This document shows, in pieces, positions 1 to 6,147 of a stretch of DNA of 14,361 nucleotides (position 1 is the first letter of the stretch; the number at the start of each line of letters is the position of its first letter). Below the pieces are notes generated by a model, which saw nothing but the letters and a program-made list of their open reading frames with translations, was not told where the DNA came from and did no database searches. Source of the stretch: Lactobacillales bacterium (GTDB lineage: Bacteria; Bacillota; Bacilli; Lactobacillales; Vagococcaceae); the NCBI GenBank assembly GCA_015655485.1, contig JAATEZ010000184.1:1-14361 (forward strand). Reading direction: 5' to 3'. Made by a program: the position numbers and the translations under genes.

Positions 1-2
1 AA

Positions 3-1445
3 GGTGCTATTTTATTAGCAGTAGAGGAAAATTACCATACTCGGATGGAACTTGAAGATAAATATCCTCGAGTAGGAGAAATTCCTTTTGATTCAACAAG
101 AAAGTTAATGACAACTGTCCATAAGATGGGTAAAAAATATATTTCTATCACGAAAGGCGCTTTTGATGTAATGTCTCCTAAAGTTCGATTTGGAGACTTA
201 GAACAAGCGACAGTCGTTAACGACCGCTTTGGCAAGCGCGCATTGCGTGTGATTGCGGTTGGCTTTCGAATCTATGATGAAGAGCCTCAAGAAATCACAA
301 GTGAATTTTTAGAACGAAATATGCAATTATTAGGCCTGATTGGCATTATTGATCCACCTAGACCTGAAAGCAAAGGTGCCATAGCTAAAGCTAAGCAAGC
401 CGGGATTAGAACAGTTATGATCACAGGAGATCATGTGGTTACCGCTAGCGCTATCGCTAAAGAATTAGGTATTTTGGAAGATGTTCGTGAAGCTATGACG
501 GGAGAAGAGCTGCAAAAAAAATCTGACAGAGAATTAGTCAAACAAGTAAAAAATTATTCAGTATACGCTCGAGTGACACCAGAAGATAAAATCAGAATAG
601 TAAAAGCTTGGCAAGAGACAGGCGCAGTTGTAGCAATGACTGGAGATGGGGTGAATGATGCACCGGCACTTAAAGCAAGTGATGTAGGTTGTGCTATGGG
701 GATAACTGGAACGGACGTAGCTAAAAGTGCTTCAGATATTATTTTGACCGATGATAATTTTGCAACGATTGTAGATGTTGTGGCAGAGGGAAGAACCGTT
801 TACAAAAACATTCGCAAAGCAGTAAATTTTTTATTGAGTTGCAATATTTCAGAGATTTTTATTGTGGTGGTAGCAATGCTGGCTGGCTGGGGCGCGCCAG
901 TAAATGCTTTACAATTACTTTTTATAAATGTTGTAGCTGATGGGTTACCTGGCTTTGCTCTGAGTAGAGAACAGGCAGAAAAAAACATTATGAGTGAAAA
1001 ACCAATTCCCAAAAATCAAAGCATTTTTGCGGGAGGACTGTGGAAATGGATTTTATTTAACAGTTTTGTATTTACAGCTATTACTTTGCTAGGCTTTTAT
1101 TTAGGCAGTTTCGTAGATTCAATTTCTCCTTGGATGAATGCAAGTCATGAAATTGGTCAGACCATGGCGTTTTTGATTCTAGGTTACTCTTCGATTTTAC
1201 ATGTTTTTAATTGTCGTAGTAGTCTTTCAATTTTTAAAATAAAGCCTTCTTCGAATAAAAAATTAGTGGAAATGGCTATTTTTGCTTTACTATTAATTAC
1301 GGCAGTTGCAATTATTCCGGTGCTTCAGAGCACGTTCGCGTTGGTACAAATAAGTTTGAATCATTGGCGTCTTGTTGCCTTCTTGTCAGTGGTTCCGGTG
1401 CTGATAACTGAGTTGGTCAAATTTCATTTTTCTAAGGAGGACTAG
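3..1445 (+). CDS. Calcium-type P-type ATPase, C-terminal part (5' end outside window)
   Basis: Membrane pump that couples ATP hydrolysis to cation export, probably Ca2+ (P2 type). The frame is open to the left edge, so the ATG at 45 is internal; the DKTGT phosphorylation site and M1-M4 lie outside. Visible in order: end of the nucleotide-binding domain (EIPFDSTRKLMTTV), the TGD motif near 424, the hinge motif TGDGVNDAPALK near 640-675, then six hydrophobic segments matching M5-M10. M5 keeps Asn and Glu (CNISEI) and M6 keeps Asn and Asp (FINVVADGLP) at positions that bind Ca2+ in SERCA; the SERCA M6 Thr is Ala here. M8 lacks the SERCA Glu, as is common in bacterial pumps. The stop codon is followed by no clear terminator. 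Family assignment is firm; the substrate is inferred and could be another divalent cation. Confidence 0.9.
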   Translation, partial: GAILLAVEENYHTRMELEDKYPRVGEIPFDSTRKLMTTVHKMGKKYISITKGAFDVMSPKVRFGDLEQATVVNDRFGKRALRVIAVGFRIYDEEPQEITSEFLERNMQLLGLIGIIDPPRPESKGAIAKAKQAGIRTVMITGDHVVTASAIAKELGILEDVREAMTGEELQKKSDRELVKQVKNYSVYARVTPEDKIRIVKAWQETGAVVAMTGDGVNDAPALKASDVGCAMGITGTDVAKSASDIILTDDNFATIVDVVAEGRTVYKNIRKAVNFLLSCNISEIFIVVVAMLAGWGAPVNALQLLFINVVADGLPGFALSREQAEKNIMSEKPIPKNQSIFAGGLWKWILFNSFVFTAITLLGFYLGSFVDSISPWMNASHEIGQTMAFLILGYSSILHVFNCRSSLSIFKIKPSSNKKLVEMAIFALLLITAVAIIPVLQSTFALVQISLNHWRLVAFLSVVPVLITELVKFHFSKED

Positions 1446-1463
1446 AGAGATGAATTAATGTAA
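1434..1463 (+). other. Strong ribosome binding site leading to two-codon minigene
   Basis: AAGGAGG at 1434-1440, inside the last codons of the ATPase gene, stands 9 nt before an ATG at 1450. That frame is only ATG-AAT-TAA, and its stop overlaps a second ATG-TAA at 1458-1463. Either this is the leftover start region of a lost downstream gene, a chance Shine-Dalgarno match, or a true minimal reading frame. No longer conserved frame is visible before tgt. Confidence 0.4.
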
Positions 1464-1476
1464 AAACCATCTATTC

Positions 1477-1505
1477 TTGCATTCATTGAGCGTTGGAGTT
1501 ATCAT
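1477..1505 (+). promoter_or_regulatory. Weak candidate promoter for tgt-yajC
   Basis: TTGCAT (1477-1482), 17-nt spacer, TATCAT (1500-1505). The -10 box matches consensus at five of six bases; the -35 box matches only its first three. It would give a short leader of about 30 nt before tgt. No better candidate was seen in this 98-nt gap, but the tgt-yajC genes might also be read through from upstream. Confidence 0.25.
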
Positions 1506-1543
1506 GAGAAAAGTGTGAAAAATAGTAGAAAGTAGGAAATGGA

Positions 1544-2689
1544 ATGACGGAAAATGCCATTCGCTATCGGTTGATAAAGAAAGAAAAACATACTGGCGCT
1601 CGTCTGGGCGAGTTGATAACTCCTCATGGAACATTTCCCACCCCAATGTTTATGCCAGTCGGTACTCTTGCTACGGTTAAAACAATGGCTCCGGAAGAGT
1701 TAAAAGAAATGGGAGCGGGTGTGATTTTAAGTAATACTTATCATCTTTGGTTACGTCCAGGATAGGATATTGTTGAGGAAGCCGGAGGGTTACACCAATT
1801 CATGAATTGGGATCAGGGGATTTTGACTGATTCAGGAGGATTTCAAGTTTGGTCATTAAGTGATTCTCGCAATATCGTGGAAGAAGGAGTTCATTTTAAA
1901 AATCATTTGAATGGTTCAAAAATGTTTCTTTCACCTGAAAAGGCAATTCAAATTCAAAATAAATTAGGTTCTGATATTATGATGAGCTTAGATGAGTGTG
2001 CGCCTTATTATGAAAGCCACGACTATGTGGAAAAATCACTAGAACGGACTTCACGTTGGGCTGAACGAGGTTTAAAAGCACATCAGCATCCAGAAAAACA
2101 GGGATTATTCGGCATTGTTCAAGGAGCGGGTTATAAGGATCTGCGTATTCAAAGTGCTAAAGAACTAGTCGGGATGAATTTTCCGGGATACTCTATCGGC
2201 GGTTTATCTGTTGGAGAAAGTAAAGAGGAAATGAATGAAGTGTTAGAATATACAACTGCTTGTTTACCTGAAAATAAGCCGCGATATTTAATGGGTGTGG
2301 GTACAGCTGATTCTTTAATTGATGGAGCAATCCGAGGAGTGGATATGTTTGACTGCGTTTTGCCTACGAGAATCGCGCGTAATGGTACTTGCATGACCAG
2401 CGAAGGAAGACTAGTTGTAAAAAACGCTCAATATGCTAGAGATTTTCGACCAATTGATGAAAATTGTGGGTGCTATACTTGTCGCAATTATACTCGGGCT
2501 TATGTTCGTCACTTAATAAAATGTGATGAAACATTTGGCATACGCTTAACTTCTTACCATAATTTATATTTTTTGCTGGATGTTATGCGAAAAGTTCGTC
2601 AAGCGATTCGGGAAGATAATCTTTTGGAATTACGTCAAGATTTTTTTGAAAAATATGGATTCAATAAAGCGAATTCAAGAAATTTTTAA
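1544..2689 (+). pseudogene. tgt: Queuine/preQ1 tRNA-guanine transglycosylase, interrupted by in-frame TAG
   Basis: Tgt swaps guanine 34 of GUN-anticodon tRNAs for preQ1 in bacteria, a step in queuosine synthesis. The frame spans 381 sense and nonsense codons, the normal family length, but codon 74 (1763-1765) is TAG in the segment LRPG-stop-DIVEEAGG; relatives have Gln, Glu or similar there, so one substitution such as CAG to TAG explains it. Everything after it looks intact: DSGGFQV (general-base Asp), DCVLPTRIARNG (nucleophile Asp), and the zinc ligands CGCYTC plus the His of SYHN. No second lesion was found, so the change is recent, suppressed, or a sequence error. An ATG at 1802 (codon 87), with GGAGG 12-13 nt upstream, could restart translation but would lose the first barrel strands. 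queA, often directly upstream in Firmicutes, is not in the window. The start ATG follows a modest AGTAGG site. Confidence 0.9.
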
Positions 2690-2771
2690 AAAAAAACGGG
2701 AAAAAGCTAGCCATATTTCTTGAACTCTGATAAAGTTATGTAGTGAAGAAAGCGTGAGGTGAATATAAACA

Positions 2772-3101
2772 ATGGCTTTTCAATTAGTGCTTATGGTAGT
2801 TGTTCTTGGTGGAATGTGGTTTTTTATGTCTCGTTCCCAAAAAAAACAGCAGCAGCAGCGTCAGAACCTATTAGATAGTATGAAAACAGGAGATGCTATC
2901 GTCACTATTGGTGGGTTGCATGGAATCATTTCGGAAGTGAACGTTGAGGATAAAACAATTGTAATTGATTGTGAAGGTATTTATTTAGAATTTGACCGAG
3001 CTGCAATTAAAACGGTCACAGCGAACACGGTAAAAAATGATGAGGTTGAAGTAGCGGCTGAGGAAAAATCTATTTCTTCGGAAGACGAAGAAATAGATTA
3101 G
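2772..3101 (+). CDS. yajC: Sec translocase accessory subunit YajC
   Basis: Small single-span membrane protein that associates with SecDF and SecYEG. The 109 residues show one N-terminal transmembrane segment (about residues 3-19), a Lys/Gln-rich stretch (SQKKQQQQRQ) placing the remainder in the cytosol, then the conserved core with MKTGDAIVTIGGLHGIISEV and an acidic tail. Length is normal. The ATG is preceded by GTGAGGTGA with good spacing. The tgt-yajC order is the usual one in Firmicutes, with an 82-nt gap. The last ten or so codons are part of a perfect inverted repeat, and an intrinsic terminator begins five nt after the stop, so transcription of this unit probably ends here. Confidence 0.93.
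   Translation: MAFQLVLMVVVLGGMWFFMSRSQKKQQQQRQNLLDSMKTGDAIVTIGGLHGIISEVNVEDKTIVIDCEGIYLEFDRAAIKTVTANTVKNDEVEVAAEEKSISSEDEEID
3068..3098 (+). repeat. Perfect inverted repeat in the 3' coding end of yajC
   Basis: A 13-bp arm at 3068-3080 pairs perfectly with 3086-3098 around a 5-nt loop (GAAGA). It covers the final codons up to the stop and lies just upstream of the terminator hairpin, giving two adjacent stem-loops at the transcript end. It has no U-run of its own, so it is not a terminator by itself. A role in protecting the mRNA 3' end is possible but inferred. Confidence 0.75.
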
Positions 3102-3105
3102 CCTC

Positions 3106-3134
3106 AAAGAACCAGGAAAACTGGTTCTTTTTTT
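3106..3134 (+). terminator. Intrinsic terminator after yajC
   Basis: AAAGAACCAG (3106-3115) pairs perfectly with CTGGTTCTTT (3121-3130) around GAAAA, and the stem runs into four further T residues (T run 3128-3134). This is a classic Rho-independent terminator for yajC. The ComN-like gene that starts 50 nt later would need read-through or its own promoter; I see no convincing promoter in the gap. Confidence 0.88.
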
Positions 3135-3183
3135 ACCTACAAAATAAGAATAATTTTCTTGAGCAGCTGAAAGAGGCAAGTTT

Positions 3184-3468
3184 ATGAAGGATCAAGTGAT
3201 GTGGCAAGAGAAACTTTTTTTAAAAAAAGCAGTAGAAAAAAAATGTCGTGAATTTCAAAGGCAAGGTTATTTAGGCGTTGAAGAAGAAAAGTTATGGGAA
3301 TATTTAGTAGACTATCGATGGCTAAAAGAAAAACCGATGAATTTAAAACAAAAAAAAGTGGATGTCATAAATATTCTTGCAAATGAGTTTTTTGATTATC
3401 AATATTTGAAAGCACAAGTAGATGAAGCAAAAAAATTTAGTTGGGATCAAATCGACGATTTGCTATAA
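3184..3468 (+). CDS. ComN-like post-transcriptional regulator
   Basis: A 94-residue, charged, probably helical cytosolic protein. The pattern of an early Lys/Glu-rich helix with CREFQRQGYLGV, then LWEYLVDYRWLKEKP and a later VDVINILANEFFDYQ segment, resembles the small Firmicute post-transcriptional regulator family that includes B. subtilis ComN (YrzD), which acts on comE mRNA. In B. subtilis yrzD lies in the same region as yajC and just before secDF, which supports the match; secDF does not follow here. The start ATG has AAGAGG seven nt upstream; a second ATG at 3199 is less well placed. It sits between a terminator and the IS remnant, with no clear terminator of its own except the palindrome at 3544-3596. 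Recognition is from memory of family pattern, not a search. Confidence 0.6.
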   Translation: MKDQVMWQEKLFLKKAVEKKCREFQRQGYLGVEEEKLWEYLVDYRWLKEKPMNLKQKKVDVINILANEFFDYQYLKAQVDEAKKFSWDQIDDLL

Positions 3469-3543
3469 AATGGCTTATTTTTGTTTAAAATATTAATTAA
3501 ATAACTTGATAAAAAAGGCTGACCCCAAAAGGTCAATCATTAA

Positions 3544-3596
3544 GTAAAATACAGAGAAGAAAATCGCAAAAATTGATTTTCTTCTCTGTATTTTAC
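3544..3596. repeat. Long perfect palindrome inside the IS remnant
   Basis: Arm 3544-3565 (22 bp) is perfectly complementary to 3575-3596 around a 9-nt loop (GCAAAAATT). It lies between the dead transposase stop and the left terminal repeat. It could form a strong RNA hairpin in either direction and may have served as the transposase terminator; on the plus strand it could also end transcripts from the ComN-like gene, though the following U content is poor (ATTTATATGG). Confidence 0.85.
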
Positions 3597-3620
3597 ATTT
3601 ATATGGAAAATCAAGGAATT

Positions 3621-3849
3621 TTATCCCTCTACTAGACGTTGGTTTCCTGTTTTTGTTCCTGTAACTTTCATTCCAGCACATAATTTTCTGAAATTGTGCG
3701 CAAGTAATACGTGCCCTAATTCTCGCTTGATTTTTTGGCGCCTCTGACTGTGAATCGAACAAACCCCCTATTTTTTTTGATATCCCCAAATACAGGCTCT
3801 ACATCAATCTTTCATTGTTTATAAATTTTTCCAATTTTCGGTACTCTCT
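3621..3849 (-). pseudogene. Degenerate IS1182-like transposase, C-terminal fragment
   Basis: Reading the minus strand across frames gives REYRKLEK, then IYKQ, a TGA stop (complement of 3812-3814), KIDVEPVFGDIKKNRGFVRF, TVRGAKK, then in another frame RELGHVLLAHNFRKLCAG and a terminal NQRLVEG before a stop at 3621-3623. The block VEPVFGDIKKNRGF followed by RELGHVLLAHN is typical of the C-terminus of IS1182-type DDE transposases, with the Glu of VEPVFG as the likely last catalytic residue. Two apparent one-base deletions (near 3726-3736 and 3825-3831) and one nonsense codon (probably CGA to TGA) break it. It lacks the catalytic Asp region and is dead. The 98-residue open frame on this strand at 3493-3789 is an out-of-frame shadow of it. 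Confidence 0.78.
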
Positions 3850-3866
3850 ATCATTTTTCAATTATC

Positions 3867-3900
3867 GGCTGACTTTTGGGTCAGCCTCTTCCTTTTTTTT
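3867..3900 (+). terminator. Terminator-like hairpin at the right end of the IS remnant
   Basis: GGCTGAC (3867-3873) pairs with GTCAGCC (3880-3886) around TTTTGG, followed by TCTTCC and eight T residues (3893-3900). The stem is the IS end itself, and the T run is flanking sequence. It may insulate the S10 promoter from upstream transcription. The six-nt gap before the T run makes it weaker than a standard terminator. Confidence 0.45.
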
Positions 3901-3996
3901 GCAAAGTTTTTTTAATACATTTAGACTAGCATTTTCAATATAATGGAATATTTTCAAAAGAAAGCTGATTACATTTTGTTTTTTTGAAAAAACTTC
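3887..3996. other. A+T-rich stretch upstream of the S10 promoter
   Basis: No gene is visible. It holds runs of T and A and an isolated TATAAT at 3939-3944 without a recognisable -35 box. Its A/T tracts just upstream of the promoter at 3997 could act as an UP element for RNA polymerase, which is usual for ribosomal promoters but is inferred here. Confidence 0.35.
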
Positions 3997-4025
3997 TTGA
4001 AAGTTCGCTATTAATTTAGTATAAT
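3997..4025 (+). promoter_or_regulatory. Main promoter of the S10-spc cluster
   Basis: TTGAAA (3997-4002), a 17-nt spacer and a perfect TATAAT (4020-4025), which is a near-consensus housekeeping sigma factor promoter. Transcription would begin at about 4031-4033. It is the only strong promoter seen on the plus strand before secY and so probably drives the whole cluster. Confidence 0.85.
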
Positions 4026-4031
4026 TCTAGA

Positions 4032-4199
4032 GGTGCTGTTTATCGCAAGATGAATCTGCACTGGAGAGCAAGAGAATTGTTCTGAGGCTGAGAAACGAGA
4101 GGTTGCGACACACCCGGGCGCTTTGCCACGAACGAGTGCGGCGGAAATTTTCGTGGAGCTATGTCTGATTTTTTAAAAATAGGCGAAGGAGGTAACAAG
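4032..4199 (+). promoter_or_regulatory. Structured 5' leader of rpsJ, candidate ribosomal protein autoregulatory RNA
   Basis: About 168 nt separate the predicted transcript start from rpsJ, far longer than translation needs, and the 3' half is unusually GC-rich for its surroundings. CCACGAA (4126-4132) pairs perfectly with TTCGTGG (4150-4156). An alternative stem, GCCAC (4125-4129) with GTG-C-GGC (4136-4142), uses the same left arm, so the two exclude each other. Weaker stems occur in 4055-4084 (TGC/GCA, AGAA/TTCT). A T6 run follows at 4169-4174, but no stem abuts it. In E. coli, L4 represses the S10 operon through its leader; an equivalent role here is inference. Confidence 0.5.
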
Positions 4200-4508
4200 A
4201 TGGCAAAACAAAAAATTCGTATCCGTTTAAAAGCGTATGAACATCGTATTTTAGACCAGTCCGCGGATAAAATCGTAGAGACGGCAAAAAGAACTGGAGC
4301 TGGGGTATCAGGTCCAATCCCATTGCCAACTGAAAGAACGATTTACACTGTTATTCGCGCAACACACAAATACAAAGATTCGCGTGAACAATTTGAAATG
4401 CGGACTCACAAACGTCTGATCGATATTGTGGATCCAACACCTAAGACAGTTGATGCTTTAATGAAACTTGACTTGCCAAGCGGTGTAAATATTGAAATCA
4501 AACTTTAA
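4200..4508 (+). CDS. rpsJ: 30S ribosomal protein S10
   Basis: S10 is a 30S head protein that also acts in antitermination as NusE with NusB. The 102 residues match the family length exactly and begin MAKQKIRIRLKAYEHRILDQ, with the conserved PLPTERTIYTVIRATHKYKD loop region following GPI. The ATG at 4200 was chosen because AAGGAGG (4186-4192) sits seven nt before it; an in-frame ATG at 4161 would add 13 residues that do not belong to the family. It is the first gene of the cluster, downstream of the long leader, and rplC begins 30 nt after it. Confidence 0.98.
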   Translation: MAKQKIRIRLKAYEHRILDQSADKIVETAKRTGAGVSGPIPLPTERTIYTVIRATHKYKDSREQFEMRTHKRLIDIVDPTPKTVDALMKLDLPSGVNIEIKL

Positions 4509-4538
4509 TAAAAAAATCAAGACAATGGAGGTGTACTC

Positions 4539-5171
4539 ATGACCAAAGGAATCTTAGGGAAAAAAGTAGGAATGACTCAAATCTTCACTGAAAATGGTGA
4601 ACTGATCCCAGTGACTGTTGTAGAAGCGGATCCCAACATAGTTTTACAAGTGAAATCTGTTAAAACAGATGGCTATGAAGCAATTCAATTAGGCTACCAA
4701 GATAAACGTGAAGTTTTGTCAAACAAACCTGCGAAAGGTCATGCTGCAAAAGCAAAAACGACTCCTAAGCGCTTCATTAAAGAATTCAAAGATGTTGAGC
4801 TTGGGGAATATGTTGTAGGGCAAGAAGTAAAAGTTGATGTTTTCCAAGCTGGAGACATCGTGGATGTTACGGGTACTACGAAAGGTAAAGGATTCCAAGG
4901 GGTTATCAAACGTCACGGCCAAAGCCGTGGACCAATGGCCCATGGGTCACGTTACCATCGTCGTCCTGGGTCAATGGGTCCAGTTGCGCCAAACCGTGTA
5001 TTTAAAAATAAAAAATTAGCAGGACGCATGGGCGGAGATCGTGTAACGATCCAAAACCTTGAAATTGCAAAAGTTGATGTTGAAAAGAACATCATAATGG
5101 TCAAAGGAAATGTTCCTGGAGCTAAAAAGTCCTTAATTCAAATCAAAACAGCGAATAAAATCGTTGGGTAA
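4539..5171 (+). CDS. rplC: 50S ribosomal protein L3
   Basis: L3 is one of the first proteins to bind 23S rRNA and its long loop reaches the peptidyl transferase centre. The 210 residues begin MTKGILGKKVGMTQIF and carry the conserved central block from about residue 115 (TKGKGFQGVIKRHGQSRG, then HRRPGSMGP). The Gln that PrmB methylates in E. coli is not present at the equivalent position (GSMGPVAPNRVF), as usual in Firmicutes. GGAGGTG precedes the ATG. Length and order are as expected for the S10 cluster. Confidence 0.98.
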   Translation: MTKGILGKKVGMTQIFTENGELIPVTVVEADPNIVLQVKSVKTDGYEAIQLGYQDKREVLSNKPAKGHAAKAKTTPKRFIKEFKDVELGEYVVGQEVKVDVFQAGDIVDVTGTTKGKGFQGVIKRHGQSRGPMAHGSRYHRRPGSMGPVAPNRVFKNKKLAGRMGGDRVTIQNLEIAKVDVEKNIIMVKGNVPGAKKSLIQIKTANKIVG

Positions 5172-5199
5172 ACAAATATAAGAGAGGAGGAACTAAGGA

Positions 5200-5823
5200 A
5201 TGCCAAATGTAGCATTATTCAAACAAGACGGTACTCAAAATGGAGAAATCAGCTTAGATGATAATATTTTTGGGATCGAACCAAATGAAAGTGTTGTTTT
5301 TGATGCCATTATTATGCAACGAGCATCACTAAGACAAGGGACACATGCGGTAAAGAACCGCAATGCTGTCAGAGGCGGTGGCCGTAAACCATGGCGCCAA
5401 AAAGGAACAGGAAGAGCTCGTCAAGGATCTATTCGATCTCCTCAATGGCGTGGAGGAGGAGTCGTATTTGGACCGACACCTCGTTCGTATAGCTATAAGC
5501 TCCCTAAAAAAGTTCGTCGTTTAGCTATCAAGTCAGTGTTATCATCAAAAGTTGCAGATAACAATTTAATTGTTATTGAATCCCTAAACTTCGATACGCC
5601 AAAAACAAAAGAATTTCAACATGTCCTTGCTAACTTGGATATCAATACAAAGGTGTTACTTGTTTTAGAAAATGAAAATGATTTTGCAGCATTATCTGCT
5701 CGCAATCTATCAAATGTTTCTGTTGTCACAGCTGATGGTGTAAGCGTATTGGATGTTTCGGCTAATGACAAGTTGTTATTGACTCAGACCGCTCTTACTC
5801 AAATAGAGGAGGTGCTTGCATAA
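5200..5823 (+). CDS. rplD: 50S ribosomal protein L4
   Basis: L4 binds domain I of 23S rRNA and lines the exit tunnel with its extended loop, seen here as RGGGRKPWRQKGTGRARQGS at about residues 58-77 followed by SPQWRGGGVVFGP. The 207 residues equal the B. subtilis length. AGAGGAGG precedes the ATG. In E. coli L4 is the S10 operon repressor, so it is the first candidate ligand for the leader at 4032-4199. Its stop overlaps the rplW start by one base (TAATG), suggesting translational coupling. Confidence 0.98.
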   Translation: MPNVALFKQDGTQNGEISLDDNIFGIEPNESVVFDAIIMQRASLRQGTHAVKNRNAVRGGGRKPWRQKGTGRARQGSIRSPQWRGGGVVFGPTPRSYSYKLPKKVRRLAIKSVLSSKVADNNLIVIESLNFDTPKTKEFQHVLANLDINTKVLLVLENENDFAALSARNLSNVSVVTADGVSVLDVSANDKLLLTQTALTQIEEVLA

Positions 5824-6110
5824 TGGAATTTTTAGATATAATCAAACGACCAATCATAACGGAAGCTTCTATGCTTGCGATGGATGAGAAAAAATATACA
5901 TTTGAAGTGGATACTCGCGCGAACAAGACTTTAGTTAAACAAGCAGTAGAAGCCATTTTTGAAGTGAAAGTCAAAAATGTTAATATCATGAATCTTAGAC
6001 CAAAGTTCAAACGTCAAGGAAAATATGCAGGATATACAAAAAAACGTCGTAAAGCAATAGTGACGTTGACAGAAGATTCAAAAGAAATTCAAATTTTTGA
6101 AGCCGAATAA
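5823..6110 (+). CDS. rplW: 50S ribosomal protein L23
   Basis: L23 sits at the tunnel exit, where it docks trigger factor and the signal recognition particle. The 95 residues start MEFLDIIKRPIITEASMLAM and contain the family segment RANKTLVKQAVEAIFEVKVK and the basic tail region GKYAGYTKKRRKAIVTL. The ATG overlaps the rplD stop; its ribosome binding site (AGAGGAGGTG) lies within the last rplD codons. Length is normal. Confidence 0.97.
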   Translation: MEFLDIIKRPIITEASMLAMDEKKYTFEVDTRANKTLVKQAVEAIFEVKVKNVNIMNLRPKFKRQGKYAGYTKKRRKAIVTLTEDSKEIQIFEAE

Positions 6111-6147
6111 AGATAGTTATTAAATATTATAGTAGGAGGGGAAAAAA

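Larger units (their letters stand above)
3517..3886 (-). mobile_element. Remnant of an IS1182-like insertion sequence (370 bp)
   Basis: The ends form terminal inverted repeats: GGCTGACCCCAAAAGGTCA (3517-3535) against the complement of 3867-3886, which reads GGCTGACCCAAAAGTCAGCC; they differ by single-base indels. Inside the repeats similarity fades, but both sides go on to an AGAGA run. Between the ends lies a broken transposase C-terminus on the minus strand and a long palindrome. Most of the transposase gene is missing, so the copy has lost its N-terminal part by internal deletion and cannot move by itself. I see no convincing target duplication. The family name rests on the transposase motifs, not on a database match. 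Confidence 0.75.

Noticed and set aside
3493..3789. 98-residue open frame on the minus strand
   Set aside because: It is an out-of-frame reading of the decayed transposase and the palindrome. The recognisable motifs (VEPVFGDIKK, RELGHVLLAHN) are in the other two minus-strand frames.
3939..3944. Perfect TATAAT upstream of the main S10 promoter
   Set aside because: No acceptable -35 hexamer at 16-18 nt and no extended -10 TG; likely chance in A+T-rich DNA.
4161..4199. In-frame upstream ATG that would extend S10 by 13 residues
   Set aside because: No usable ribosome binding site (GGAG only two nt before it), the extension is not part of the S10 family, and AAGGAGG is correctly placed for the ATG at 4200.
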